A stretch of 64,000 bases of DNA from Shouchella sp047238345 (GTDB taxonomy: Bacteria > Bacillota > Bacilli > Bacillales > Bacillaceae_D): the NCBI RefSeq assembly GCF_047238345.1, contig NZ_JBDFMQ010000001.1, positions 2,046,001 through 2,110,000 on the forward strand. Reading direction: 5' to 3'. The position numbers were made by a program, and so were the translations under genes. Below the pieces are notes generated by a model. It saw nothing but the letters and a program-made list of their open reading frames with translations, was not told the DNA's origin and made no database searches. This document shows, in pieces, positions 1 through 9,054 of this stretch (position 1 is its first letter; each line of letters opens with the position of its first letter).

Positions 1-374
1 CCTTCATGAGCATAATGAACGAACTCATAAATCTCAAATCCTAAGAATCCAAGTCCAAGCAATAGCGTTAACCCAACCCAGATGAGCATTCGATTTACAC
101 GACCTGCACGCATTTCATGAATCGCTATGCCTGCGGTAAATGAACTTGTTAAAAGTAAGAACGTCATCGCTAGGACGAGATTAAGATCAAACAACTCACC
201 TGACGTAATCGCTGATGCATTTCGGTCAACTAATACAAAGTAAGCAGCGAAAAGCGTTGAAAACAAGGCGAATTCAGCGCCGATGAAAATCCAAAACCCA
301 AGAATATTATTTTTACCTTCAGCTGATTGATACTCTAACGGCTGATTCGGATCAATTGATTCATTTGCTGCCAT
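1..374 (-). CDS. qoxC: Quinol oxidase aa3-600 subunit III (partial)
   Basis: This is the N-terminal ~124 residues of a heme-copper oxidase subunit III; the rest lies beyond the left edge of the window. Translation from the ATG at 374 begins MAANESID and continues with NNILGFWIFIGAEFALF, the first membrane segment typical of subunit III, then a second helix and a conserved EIYEF motif. Subunit III has no redox centre and stabilises the catalytic subunit in the cytoplasmic membrane. Its start is 3 nt downstream of the qoxB stop, so it is the third gene of the qoxABC operon. The identity is firm from sequence and position together. Confidence 0.9.
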   Translation of the reverse strand, partial: MAANESIDPNQPLEYQSAEGKNNILGFWIFIGAEFALFSTLFAAYFVLVDRNASAITSGELFDLNLVLAMTFLLLTSSFTAGIAIHEMRAGRVNRMLIWVGLTLLLGLGFLGFEIYEFVHYAHE

Positions 375-377
375 CGG

Positions 378-2321
378 TTACGCCTCCTTCGCTTTTTTTT
401 CGGTTTCTTCAATTTCTTCAACACTTACATAATATCCATCGTTGTAATCAAACGAACGGAAAATCATACAAACAAAGATCGCAACACCACTTAAGATTGC
501 TGGAATCCACCAGCTAAATACGAGGGCAAACGATGCCGTAAACATGAAGAACGCCATCACAGGTCCTAGCCATGTATTGTTTGGCATATGAATTTTCTCG
601 TAATCCGTAGAAGCATTTAAATCAATGCCTTTTTCTTTCATATCCCAGAATGCATCTCTTTCAAATACTTCTGGCTGATGCGCGAAATTATAATGAGGAG
701 GAATCGCTGATGATGTTGCCCACTCGAGCGTACGACCATCCCACGGGTCTCCTGTTGTATCGCGCTTTTCATAGCGCCAGCTGTAGTAAATATTATAGAC
801 AAACAGTGCGAAGGCAGCTGCCATCATAAATGCACCAATGGTTGAGATAAAGTTTAACGTAAACCAGCCATCGCCTTCTAAATACGTGTAAATACGACGC
901 GGCATCCCGTCTAATCCTAAGAAGTATTGTGGGAAGAAACATACGTTAAATCCAATCATGAATATCCAGAATACCCATTTCCCAATACGTTCGTTCATAC
1001 GGTGACCAAACATTTTTGGATACCAGTAGATTAAACCAGCAAAACATGAAAACACAGTCGCAGCAATTAATACGTAGTGGAAGTGAGACACTAAGAAATA
1101 CGTATTATGATACTGATAATCGGCCGCAGCCATTGCTAACATTACGCCTGTTACACCACCGACAACAAAATTCGGAATAAATCCTAATGACCAAAGCATT
1201 GGTGATGTAAAGCGAATCTTTCCTTTGTGTAGCGTAAACAACCAGTTAAATATTTTTACCCCAGTTGGTACAGAAATCGCCATCGTTGTAATGGAGAAAA
1301 ATGAGTTCACTGCTGCACTATTCCCCATTGTAAAGAAGTGGTGAACCCACACAAGGAAGCTTAAACCTGAGATAACGACAATGGATGCCACCATCGCATT
1401 GTAACCAAACAGTTTTTTCCGAGCAAACGTCGAAATAATCTCAGAGAATATCCCGAACGCTGGTAGGGCGACAATATATACTTCAGGGTGTCCCCATATC
1501 CAGAACAAGTTCGCCCAGAGCATATCGAGCCCTTCACCTTGCAAGGTGAAGAAATGTGTCCCAAACAGTAAATCAAACGTCATCATCGCTAGAGCAACGG
1601 TCAATACCGGGAATGCTAGCACGATAATTAATGATGTAATGAAAACAGTCCACGTAAACATCGGCATCTTCATTAGCGACATGCCTTTTGTACGCATGCG
1701 TAAAATCGTTACAATAAAGTTAATTCCTGTTGCAAGCGTACCAATACCTGATAACTGAATTCCTAGTGCGTAATAGTTTTGCCCTACGCCTGGACTAAAA
1801 TCGTTCGACGCAAGTGGGAAATAAGACGTCCAACCTGCTGACGGTGATCCGCCAATAATAAATGAAATATTAAAGAGTGCCATCCCGAAAAAGAACGTCC
1901 AAAAACTTAAGTTATTCAAGAATGGAAAGGCTAAGTCACGTGCTCCAATTTGTAAAGGAACAACCACGTTCATTAAACCGATCAAAAATGGCATTGCCAT
2001 GAAGATGATCATAATGGTTCCATGAGTAGTGAAAATTTCGTTATAGTGTTGACCACTTAAAAAATCTAGTTCTGGTGCAGCTAATTGGGTACGCATCATC
2101 ATCGCATCCACGCCACCTCTAAAGAGCATTAGAAGCGCACAGGCAATGTACATAATCCCAATTTTTTTATGGTCAACTGTCGTAACCCAGTTATTCCATA
2201 CGTACTTCCATTTTTTAAAATATGTGAGGGCAACTACAGCGATTATACTAGTAAGCGCAATTGAGATCTGCGCAACTAGGATAAACGGGTCACCCGTTAC
2301 AATAAATTCATCCCACCTCAA
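378..2321 (-). CDS. qoxB: Quinol oxidase aa3-600 subunit I
   Basis: Catalytic subunit of the proton-pumping heme-copper oxidase that oxidises menaquinol and reduces oxygen to water in the cytoplasmic membrane. The 647-residue protein has the usual 14-15 membrane segments. The active-site GHPEVY motif, with the cross-linked His-Tyr pair and a CuB ligand, is visible at about residue 280. A VHHFFTMG motif follows, then HFHYVLI with heme ligands near residue 420. Length is as in Bacillus QoxB. It sits between qoxA and qoxC with short spacers, so the three are co-transcribed. That this is a quinol rather than a cytochrome c oxidase follows from subunit II lacking CuA ligands. Confidence 0.96.
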   Translation of the reverse strand: MRWDEFIVTGDPFILVAQISIALTSIIAVVALTYFKKWKYVWNNWVTTVDHKKIGIMYIACALLMLFRGGVDAMMMRTQLAAPELDFLSGQHYNEIFTTHGTIMIIFMAMPFLIGLMNVVVPLQIGARDLAFPFLNNLSFWTFFFGMALFNISFIIGGSPSAGWTSYFPLASNDFSPGVGQNYYALGIQLSGIGTLATGINFIVTILRMRTKGMSLMKMPMFTWTVFITSLIIVLAFPVLTVALAMMTFDLLFGTHFFTLQGEGLDMLWANLFWIWGHPEVYIVALPAFGIFSEIISTFARKKLFGYNAMVASIVVISGLSFLVWVHHFFTMGNSAAVNSFFSITTMAISVPTGVKIFNWLFTLHKGKIRFTSPMLWSLGFIPNFVVGGVTGVMLAMAAADYQYHNTYFLVSHFHYVLIAATVFSCFAGLIYWYPKMFGHRMNERIGKWVFWIFMIGFNVCFFPQYFLGLDGMPRRIYTYLEGDGWFTLNFISTIGAFMMAAAFALFVYNIYYSWRYEKRDTTGDPWDGRTLEWATSSAIPPHYNFAHQPEVFERDAFWDMKEKGIDLNASTDYEKIHMPNNTWLGPVMAFFMFTASFALVFSWWIPAILSGVAIFVCMIFRSFDYNDGYYVSVEEIEETEKKAKEA

Positions 2322-2353
2322 CGGTATATCCCCTCTCTTGCGCTTGATTCATC

Positions 2354-3328
2354 TTACTCATCATCCAAATCCACTTCGTATGTTTTATCTGTGTCAATTG
2401 GTTGAGTTAAGAGTGGCAGGTCAAACGCTTTTCCCTCTCTTGAATGAGGGCTATGCGCTTCATAACCAAGCTCTGCTCGTTTTTCCAACGAGTATGTTGC
2501 GTCATATGCATGATTAACGAATTCAAGGTGTGTCGATGAAAATGTCATTTCCTCTGAATGACCAGGTACCATTAAATGCATGTACTCCTCTTCAGATAAT
2601 GACGGTGCATTCTCTTGAGTTTCTTCAACCCACTCATCAAACGCTTCATCGGTTTGAGCTGTTACCGTAAACCGCTGTTCAGCAAACCCTTCACCTGTAA
2701 AGTTTGCATTTCGACCTTCATATTGCCCAACTTCAGTCGCAGCGAGGTACAACTCTGTTTCCATACCTGACATAGCATATTTCTGTCCACCCAGCTGAGG
2801 CACCCAGAATGAGGCCATGGCATCGGCAGAGGTCAATTTAAATAAAATCGGTCGATCTTCAGGAATGTTAATGTAGTTCACAGTTTCGATCCCTTGTTCT
2901 GGATAGCTAAAAATCCACTTCCAGTTTGCACTTGTTGCGTGAATCACAAGTGGCTCCTGCTGTGCGTCGACTTCTTCAATTTCAGGAGCTTCTTCCAGAC
3001 TGTAAATCGTAATAACAGTTGGAATGGATAAGATTGTTACAATGACAATAGGGATAATTGTCCAAATAAACTCGAGCTTATGACTACCTTCAATAGTAGG
3101 ATCATAGTTGTCGTTATTTCCGCGATCACGATATTTAACAAGCATGATCGTTAATAGAACAAATACAACTAATACAATAAAAATCATAAACCATATTGAT
3201 AGCCAGATTAAATCACTTTGCTGTTCAGCGACTGGCCCTTGTGGATCAAGTACCGTTAAACTTCCACAGCCACTCAGAAAGACAGCGACCATCGCTAACG
3301 AAATCCATTTAAAAAAAGAGGATGGCAT
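2354..3328 (-). CDS. qoxA: Quinol oxidase aa3-600 subunit II, lipoprotein
   Basis: Membrane-anchored subunit II of the quinol oxidase. The N-terminus is a lipoprotein signal with the lipobox LSGC, followed by two membrane helices and an extracellular cupredoxin-like domain. Where cytochrome c oxidases carry the CuA cysteines, this protein reads GRNANFTGEGFAEQRF with no cysteine, so it should accept electrons from quinol directly. An AAAGGTGAT ribosome site lies just upstream. ATG at 3328 is chosen, but a TTG at 3334 has the better spacing (about 6 nt), and a GTG at 3343 overlaps the ribosome site itself. First gene of qoxABC; the promoter should lie in 3340-3580. Confidence 0.94.
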   Translation of the reverse strand: MPSSFFKWISLAMVAVFLSGCGSLTVLDPQGPVAEQQSDLIWLSIWFMIFIVLVVFVLLTIMLVKYRDRGNNDNYDPTIEGSHKLEFIWTIIPIVIVTILSIPTVITIYSLEEAPEIEEVDAQQEPLVIHATSANWKWIFSYPEQGIETVNYINIPEDRPILFKLTSADAMASFWVPQLGGQKYAMSGMETELYLAATEVGQYEGRNANFTGEGFAEQRFTVTAQTDEAFDEWVEETQENAPSLSEEEYMHLMVPGHSEEMTFSSTHLEFVNHAYDATYSLEKRAELGYEAHSPHSREGKAFDLPLLTQPIDTDKTYEVDLDDE

Positions 3329-3588
3329 ACCCAATAATATCACCTTTCTTTTGGCATAATAAATTCATTGCGCGTTAACTATGTGAAACAATGAACGTGC
3401 AACTTAGATGCTTCCATCCTACCACTTTCTTTAAGAAAATGGGGGAAATAACTTCTTGTGAACATAAATTATCATAAATTAGACAAAAAAAAGTTACGAA
3501 GCAGACACATCTTTACCAAGACTTTCTTGTTAACGCAATCATGAAATACCCTTATTTGGCGAATAGTAAACGTAAGGAGGTGTATTCA

Positions 3589-3840
3589 ATGACAGAAGCG
3601 TACCTATGTCCGAAATGCAAAACAAACCGTACTCGTTTCCATCAAATTAACCAAGCTGCTTTACCGGTTAAATTAGATCCGCGAAGTGGTGAAATCGTAG
3701 AAACGTTTGAAGAAGAATCTTTAACACCTATCCATATGCACTACAACGGGCCGACTATTCGCATCCAGTGCGGCGCTTGTGGACTTAATGAAGCAGAAGA
3801 AACATTTATTGCTTTTGCGAAAAATAGTCCCCTTTCATAA
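3589..3840 (+). CDS. Small zinc-ribbon-like protein
   Basis: An 83-residue protein of unknown function. It has one CPKC pair at residues 7-10 and a second CGAC pair near residue 63, the arrangement of a zinc ribbon, around an acidic middle section. The ATG at 3589 is chosen over an upstream in-frame ATG at 3541 because a perfect AAGGAGG site sits just before it and because residues before it do not fit the compact fold. It is monocistronic, divergent from qoxABC, and is followed by a strong hairpin terminator. I do not recognise a named family. Confidence 0.8.
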   Translation: MTEAYLCPKCKTNRTRFHQINQAALPVKLDPRSGEIVETFEEESLTPIHMHYNGPTIRIQCGACGLNEAEETFIAFAKNSPLS

Positions 3841-3846
3841 CAAAAA

Positions 3847-3875
3847 GAAGACTTCGCACATAATGCGAAGTCTTC
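3847..3875. terminator. Bidirectional hairpin terminator
   Basis: A perfect 12-bp inverted repeat (GAAGACTTCGCA and its complement) around a 5-nt loop lies between the convergent zinc-ribbon gene and the esterase gene, with A-rich and T-rich flanks on the two sides, so it can end both transcripts. Confidence 0.8.
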
Positions 3876-3880
3876 ATTAT

Positions 3881-5041
3881 TTAAGTGGTAACCATGCGCG
3901 TCAACTTTTGCCACAAAAGATACATTCCCATGCCGTAAGCTTCTATTTCGTCTTGAAGGGTATCACCCTCCTCCACTTCAACAACTTGGAACGGCTGAGA
4001 TAGAAAAGCTCTTGAATCATTAAATGAGGCATTTAAAAAATCGCTCACGTACCGCAGCGCATAATCTGCTCTGCCCATTACTTCATAAAAAGAAATAAAT
4101 CCATGCATGGTACCATTAAATCGGACCGCTTCGACGTTGTTCCCTGCGTCATGCAATCGTTCAGCAAATGCTTCACCCTCATCTCGAAGGGGATCAAATT
4201 CAGCTGTAGCAACAAGAGAATCAGGAAACCCACGTAAATCATCTACTAACAATGGCGAGACAAGAGGGTTTAGCCAGTCTTCTTCATTGGGCGTATATGC
4301 TGCACGCGCTTTTTCCATGACAGATCGGGACAGAAAATAGTAGCCACTCGAGTAGAGGTCCCTTGAAGCAAATGGAAGATCTTCAAACGTTGTTAATGGA
4401 TAGAGAAACACACCGCTATCCACGGAAAGATTGCTTTCTTTTGCTTTTAATATAACGGAGGCAGCTAAGTTGCCTCCTGCACTATCCCCCACAACAGCAA
4501 CTTGATCAATATTTGCATCGATCTCTGATGCATGGTCCATGACCCACTCTAATGTCTCAAAACTGTCATTTAATGCAGTTGGAAAATGATAGCTTGGTGC
4601 AACCCGATAATTCGGTGCCACGATAATGGCATTTGTTCGATTTGCGAGGGCCCGAAGAATATTATCATGGGTTTGAATGTTTCCGTATCCTTCCATAAAC
4701 GCACCACCGTGATAATAGACAATTACTGGATGTGGCCCACTTTGGATAGGGGTATACATACGCACTGCAATTTCCTCTCCATCACTTGTTTCCATTAATC
4801 GATCTTGCCGTTCAATGGTAGGTGCAACAGGCCGAACAAAAAAGGACGGTGTTGACAAGCCTTCAGGCAGCAGTTGTTCGTTGACTGCATGCAAGATTAC
4901 GCCCGTTTTTAAAGGAACCTTCCCCGCTTCTGTATAGCGCCATGATTGAATAACAACCATGGCAATAAGCAAACTAACAATTAGAACTAAGCTAAGAGAG
5001 CCGATAAAGAACAAAACACGCTGCTTTTTCGAACTGTTCAT
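3881..5041 (-). CDS. Membrane-anchored alpha/beta hydrolase (HSL-type esterase)
   Basis: A 386-residue esterase/lipase of the hormone-sensitive-lipase type. Residues 9-33 form one membrane helix after a short basic N-terminus, so the enzyme is probably anchored with its catalytic domain outside. The oxyanion motif HGG is at 111-113, the nucleophile Ser187 lies in GDSAGG, and the acid and base are likely the Asp of EFDPLRDEG (about 286) and the His of MHGF (about 316). The natural substrate is unknown; carboxylic esters are the family expectation. It is 32 nt upstream of msrA on the same strand. Confidence 0.85.
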   Translation of the reverse strand: MNSSKKQRVLFFIGSLSLVLIVSLLIAMVVIQSWRYTEAGKVPLKTGVILHAVNEQLLPEGLSTPSFFVRPVAPTIERQDRLMETSDGEEIAVRMYTPIQSGPHPVIVYYHGGAFMEGYGNIQTHDNILRALANRTNAIIVAPNYRVAPSYHFPTALNDSFETLEWVMDHASEIDANIDQVAVVGDSAGGNLAASVILKAKESNLSVDSGVFLYPLTTFEDLPFASRDLYSSGYYFLSRSVMEKARAAYTPNEEDWLNPLVSPLLVDDLRGFPDSLVATAEFDPLRDEGEAFAERLHDAGNNVEAVRFNGTMHGFISFYEVMGRADYALRYVSDFLNASFNDSRAFLSQPFQVVEVEEGDTLQDEIEAYGMGMYLLWQKLTRMVTT

Positions 5042-5073
5042 AACCTTAATCCCCTTATCCTGTTAGCGTGACG

Positions 5074-5601
5074 TTACACTTGCTTCCAATGTGAATGAAT
5101 AAACGTATCGCGACCACTTTCTTCTCGGTCTTTTTTGTAGTGTTTTGGTTGTTTTTTATAAAAATCTTGATGTTCTGGCTCAGCCTCATAAAAAGTCATC
5201 TCAGGTAAAATCGCTGTGACAATAGGTGCTTTAAAACGCCCGCTTTCACTCAGTTGAAGCTTCATCGCCTCTGCCCGCTCTTTTTGCGCATGATTTGCAT
5301 AAAAAATAGCGGTTCGATACTGACTTCCGCGATCGTGAAATTGTCCGCCGTCATCTGTTGGATCGATTTGAGGCCAATACAACTCTAGCAGTTGATCGTA
5401 TGAAAAACGTGTAGGGTCAAACGTAATTTGAACAACTTCATAATGACCAGTCTGTCCGGTTTTCACTTGTTCGTACGTAGGATGATCCGTTGTCCCACCC
5501 ATATAGCCGGAGACGATCGATTTAATTCCTGGCAGTTCGTCAAATGGTTGGACCATACACCAAAAACAGCCTCCAGCAAATGTTGCTTTTTCTAGCGCCA
5601 T
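5074..5601 (-). CDS. msrA: Peptide methionine-(S)-sulfoxide reductase
   Basis: MsrA repairs oxidised methionine (S-sulfoxide) in proteins and free methionine in the cytoplasm. The 175-residue protein carries the signature GGCFWC with catalytic Cys12, followed by the family segments DPTRFSYDQLLELYW and DRGSQYRTAIFY. No fused MsrB domain is present. The ATG abuts the stop of the upstream broken uvsE, so the two share a transcript. Confidence 0.96.
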   Translation of the reverse strand: MALEKATFAGGCFWCMVQPFDELPGIKSIVSGYMGGTTDHPTYEQVKTGQTGHYEVVQITFDPTRFSYDQLLELYWPQIDPTDDGGQFHDRGSQYRTAIFYANHAQKERAEAMKLQLSESGRFKAPIVTAILPEMTFYEAEPEHQDFYKKQPKHYKKDREESGRDTFIHSHWKQV

Positions 5602-6469
5602 TTACAATTCCCCTTCTCTTTCATCTTTTAATGCTAATAGTGCCTTCTCTTTCGCTTTCGCTTCAATCATAACATCGACATCGACACCGTCAAGAACCCT
5701 TAATAAAAGATCAAGATCTTCTTTTCGCAAATAATCAGTATGCCTAGGATCGGCAGAGTGATCACGACCTGAACTAATATGAACTTTTGGCTTGTCTGTC
5801 CATGTAGCATGCACAGCTTGAAATAACGACTTTAACTCATCTTCCTCTGTGTGAAAGCAGCGCTCATGGTGAATATCAAAGCATACCGTTACCCCACATT
5901 GATCATGAATGTCTAAAACGTCTTTTGTGCAGTACGTCTTATCATCATTTTCTAATCGAATGGTCGACTGCAGCTCAGGCGAACGTTTTGACAAAGCTTG
6001 CTTTTGCCTTTTCTTTATCGCCGTAAGCGCCTCCTGTGTGAATAATAATATCCGTACCACCGACCATGTTTAAAAAAGCGTGATGATACTCGAGATCTTT
6101 TATTGCATTCTCAACCACTTGTTTACGAGGAGAATTTAATATGGTGAACTGCGCCGGGTGCATAGAAAAGCGCATGTTCGCTTCACGACCGATACGTTTG
6201 ATATCGGTAAAAAGAGCCAGCACATCTTCATCGGTTTGCCAATCCCAATTCATTTCACGATGGGTTGCGAAAGGGATAATTTCACTTGATAAGCGAAAAA
6301 ACAAGATTTGGTTCGCTCGATTCCATTCGACCATGTCGCGCACAAGATGTAAATTATGCAACGTTAATTCTTTTATCTTTGCCATTCCTTCGTTTCTCAT
6401 CGTCTGCAAGCGACAGGTTCGCATTTTCACTCCAAGCGTTACATTCAAACATGCGTATCCAAATCTCAT
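5602..6469 (-). pseudogene. uvsE: UV damage endonuclease, frameshifted
   Basis: UvsE (UVDE) nicks DNA 5' of UV photoproducts using a TIM-barrel metal site. The N-terminal half reads from the ATG at 6469 (MRFGYACLN, preceded by a GAGGAG site) through SMHPAQF and IIHTGGAYGDKEKA, then meets a TGA at 5975-5977. The C-terminal half continues in another frame with RLENDDKTY, CFDIHHERC and VHISSGRD to 5602. Together they cover about 289 residues of the usual ~300-320. The shift lies between about 5978 and 6010. All metal-binding motifs survive on the two halves, so this is either a recent inactivation or a base-calling error. Confidence 0.87.
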
Positions 6470-6493
6470 TCTAGCTGCTCCTCGGAAGTTTAT

Positions 6494-6790
6494 TTAAACG
6501 TCATCGTAAACAAATTCAATTTCGTCATATTTTCTACTATATTTAATTTTTACCGAATGATCATTAAAATACCATCCATCTTGTTGTTCTACAAAAAATA
6601 GAAAGCCATCGATTTCTTTTTTCAGCAGTGGTTCCACCGGTTCAATTTGACTAATTCCAAGAGAGAACCCACTTTGTAAAGAGCCACAACCACCATATCG
6701 ACCATACAATCGAATTGGGATAACCGATTCCTCTTCGCCAAATTCTTCTTTAAACCATGAAATTGCTGGTTTGGTTACTTCAACATTCAT
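6494..6790 (-). CDS. yneR: HesB/IscA-fold protein, YneR type
   Basis: A 98-residue protein of the HesB/YadR/YfhF (A-type Fe-S carrier fold) superfamily that matches Bacillus YneR in its opening (VTKPAISWFKEEF) and GGCGSLQSGFSLG core. Only one cysteine (in GGCGS) is retained, so classical three-cysteine cluster transfer is doubtful. The ATG at 6790 is chosen: an AAAGGAG site lies 8 nt upstream, while a GTG at 6799 overlaps that site. In B. subtilis yneR also lies next to yneQ; here it is 7 kb away. Confidence 0.85.
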   Translation of the reverse strand: MNVEVTKPAISWFKEEFGEEESVIPIRLYGRYGGCGSLQSGFSLGISQIEPVEPLLKKEIDGFLFFVEQQDGWYFNDHSVKIKYSRKYDEIEFVYDDV

Positions 6791-6919
6791 CTTCTCCACT
6801 CCTTTATTGATATTATTTTATCAGTAAACGATGAATTCGCACAAATGTAATGTTTATTGTTTCTTTAATGCAACTTTGTTTCCTATATGCATATTCTATA
6901 TAAAAAAGGAGCAAACACG

Positions 6920-7030
6920 ATGTTTAAAAATCATACGACGGCATATGTGCATCTTTTTTGCAAATTGAAATTACTATCAAAAAAACAACTCGAGATTTAT
7001 AAAAATCACTCATCAAAAAACGAACTTTGA
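6920..7030 (+). CDS. Small ORF, 36 residues, unknown
   Basis: A short reading frame beginning MFKNHTTAYV, very basic (about 7 Lys plus 4 His) and without a membrane helix. An AAAAAGGAG site stands about 9 nt before its ATG, and the frame is closed just before the hairpin at 7046. It fills what is otherwise a 300-nt gap between the divergently placed yneR and the cheV terminator. Function unknown; the ribosome site and position are the only support. Confidence 0.4.
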   Translation: MFKNHTTAYVHLFCKLKLLSKKQLEIYKNHSSKNEL

Positions 7031-7045
7031 AACAACTGACTAGTT

Positions 7046-7099
7046 AAAAAGACTTATCAATCATATGAGGGGGTCCCCCAGATGCTGATAAGTCTTTTT
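7046..7099. terminator. Long bidirectional terminator with nested GC hairpin
   Basis: A 14-bp perfect stem (AAAAAGACTTATCA, 7046-7059, with 7086-7099) encloses a 26-nt loop that itself contains GGGGG-T-CCCCC at 7069-7079. The A/T ends provide a U-tract for either strand. It ends cheV transcription on the minus strand and may also end the small plus-strand ORF. Confidence 0.75.
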
Positions 7100-7998
7100 T
7101 ACACCGTTAAGAGCAATGAGTCAATGGTTTGCAAAAGCTCCTTAATATTTGGCTTTTCAACGTGTGCATCTACGCCAACTTGTTTTCCTTTTCGTTCCAT
7201 CACAGATGCATGTAATGAAGAATAAGAAATAATGGGCAAACGATTCGTTGTTTCTCGTTCTCGTATTTTTTTTGTAAAATCAAGACCATTTAAAATTGGC
7301 ATATCAATATCCGTTATGCACAAGTCAATACGGTTAGAAGACTCATGAAGTGCGCGCAACGCTTCTTCTCCATTTGCGAAAATAGAAACGTTGTTGTAGC
7401 CAGCATCACGCAATGCCTCTGAGGTAATGACTTGCATTGTAGGTGAATCCTCAATCATCATGATCGAATATGCTTTTCGCTCAGGGCGTTGCTCTTGCGA
7501 AAAATCGTCTTCAAAATGGGTAGGATGAATCCCGTGAATGACTCGTTCCACATCGAACAAATAAAGGATATCGTCGTCTTTAAACGTCACGACACTTGAA
7601 ACAAACGCATCTTTGTCTTGAGAGAGCTCGGCAGGTACATTCATGTCTTTCGCTTGGATCTGTTCAATTTTTGATACATCTGTCGCTTTTAACGCAAAGG
7701 TTTTTTTTCCATGCTCAACCACAATAAAATAATTTGCCTTCTCTTCGTCTACTTGTAAAAGCTTGTACGTATTTAAGACCGGAATCCCTTGTTCTCGCAA
7801 CCGAATGATGCCTTCAACAATCGTATGCTGATTCGGTGATGGATGAATGGGCACTGGTCGAATAATTTCTTTAATTTTTAATACATTTAACCCATACCAC
7901 TGTTGATTTAAAGTAAAGACAAGAATCTCTTGACTGAACACTTCCTCTGGCGTCGCAAAAATTGATAGGGACACATTATTCAACTCCCGTACAAACAT
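7099..7998 (-). CDS. cheV: Chemotaxis coupling protein CheV
   Basis: CheV links chemoreceptors to the CheA kinase and takes part in adaptation. The 299-residue protein has an N-terminal CheW-like domain (about 15-160) followed by a CheY-like receiver domain (about 173-299). The receiver shows the acidic pocket (MMIEDS), the phosphoacceptor Asp in CITDIDMP and the conserved Lys in HVEKPN. Length and order match B. subtilis CheV. Monocistronic here, with its own terminator. Confidence 0.95.
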   Translation of the reverse strand: MFVRELNNVSLSIFATPEEVFSQEILVFTLNQQWYGLNVLKIKEIIRPVPIHPSPNQHTIVEGIIRLREQGIPVLNTYKLLQVDEEKANYFIVVEHGKKTFALKATDVSKIEQIQAKDMNVPAELSQDKDAFVSSVVTFKDDDILYLFDVERVIHGIHPTHFEDDFSQEQRPERKAYSIMMIEDSPTMQVITSEALRDAGYNNVSIFANGEEALRALHESSNRIDLCITDIDMPILNGLDFTKKIRERETTNRLPIISYSSLHASVMERKGKQVGVDAHVEKPNIKELLQTIDSLLLTV

Positions 7999-8025
7999 TA
8001 ATGATAGCTTCTTTTACTATATCGG

Positions 8026-8979
8026 TTAAAGGATGTACGTTTTATATAGTTCAGGCTTTATTTTCGCAACGACCTTCTGTTTGAAATTATCGCTACAAAA
8101 TCCGTTCAATTCTTGATCGCTATAATAGCGGCTTAATTGTTCCACTAAATGAGGAAATTTACTTGCGTTTTCTAAGCCTTCTATATGTTGATTGATTCCG
8201 TCAAAATCTGATCCGAACCCAATGTGTTGAATCCCGCCTAGACTGCCAATATAGTCTATATGTGTAACCAAATCTTTAATCGTTGCTCCGGTTTCATCTT
8301 TTGTAAATTTCGGAAAAAAAACAATACCGATAAATGCATCTTTTTTTATTAAAGCCTTAATTTGTTCATCACGCAAATTTCGATCGTGTGGACATACTGT
8401 ATAGCTATTTGAATGACTGGCAATCGTAAGACGAGAGTGTGGTAACACATCCCAAAAAGCTGCTATGCTTAAATGAGAGACATCGTTGAGAATTTGACGC
8501 TCATTGTTTAACGCAAGTACTTCTTCGCCGAATGCCGTTAACCCAGCTCCTCTTTTTTCACCGATCCCATCTGCACAGGCATTTGTTCCGTTCCACGTTA
8601 AGCCAATTGATAGCACGCCTTGTTCATATAACCACTGCAGCTTACCTAAATCGTGACCAACTGCATCCATTCCCTCTAGTGTTAAAACTGCTCCGATTTC
8701 ATTTTCTTTTAAATGATTGATCTCTGCTAATGAACGTAGATGGACCATTTGTGGATGGCTTAAAACGCGGTCATAAAATCGATTCACTTGTTGCTGCACA
8801 ACTGAAAATTTATCTTCCATCGGTACAGTATCCGGTACCCAAATAGCGAACAACTGCACCTGGACCTGTCCTTTTTTCAGGTTTTTCACATTGGTGTCGA
8901 GTGCTCCATCCTCAAAAGAGAGCGATGGCTGTTTCCACAATTTTAACAATGCGTCACAATGCGTATCAATTACTCTCAT
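8026..8979 (-). CDS. Membrane dipeptidase (peptidase family M19)
   Basis: A zinc dipeptidase of the renal-dipeptidase type, 317 residues. The N-terminal metal motif DTHCD is at residues 5-9, the bridging Glu is in LTLEGMD, and later metal ligands are in IASHSN and GSDFDG. Family members cleave dipeptides, including some with D-residues. No signal peptide is visible, so a cytoplasmic location is likely. It ends 27 nt before the cheV start on the same strand, so co-transcription is possible, though no functional link is known. Confidence 0.9.
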   Translation of the reverse strand: MRVIDTHCDALLKLWKQPSLSFEDGALDTNVKNLKKGQVQVQLFAIWVPDTVPMEDKFSVVQQQVNRFYDRVLSHPQMVHLRSLAEINHLKENEIGAVLTLEGMDAVGHDLGKLQWLYEQGVLSIGLTWNGTNACADGIGEKRGAGLTAFGEEVLALNNERQILNDVSHLSIAAFWDVLPHSRLTIASHSNSYTVCPHDRNLRDEQIKALIKKDAFIGIVFFPKFTKDETGATIKDLVTHIDYIGSLGGIQHIGFGSDFDGINQHIEGLENASKFPHLVEQLSRYYSDQELNGFCSDNFKQKVVAKIKPELYKTYIL

Positions 8980-9054
8980 CGTATCACCTTTCTATTATCT
9001 GTACATATGATAAACCAATTGTACCTGTTGTTAGCCTAGAAGGAGGTTTCTATT

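Noticed and set aside
3340..3540. Rex or ResD site upstream of qoxA
   Set aside because: Only a half-site (TTCACAA) is seen; the second half is absent.
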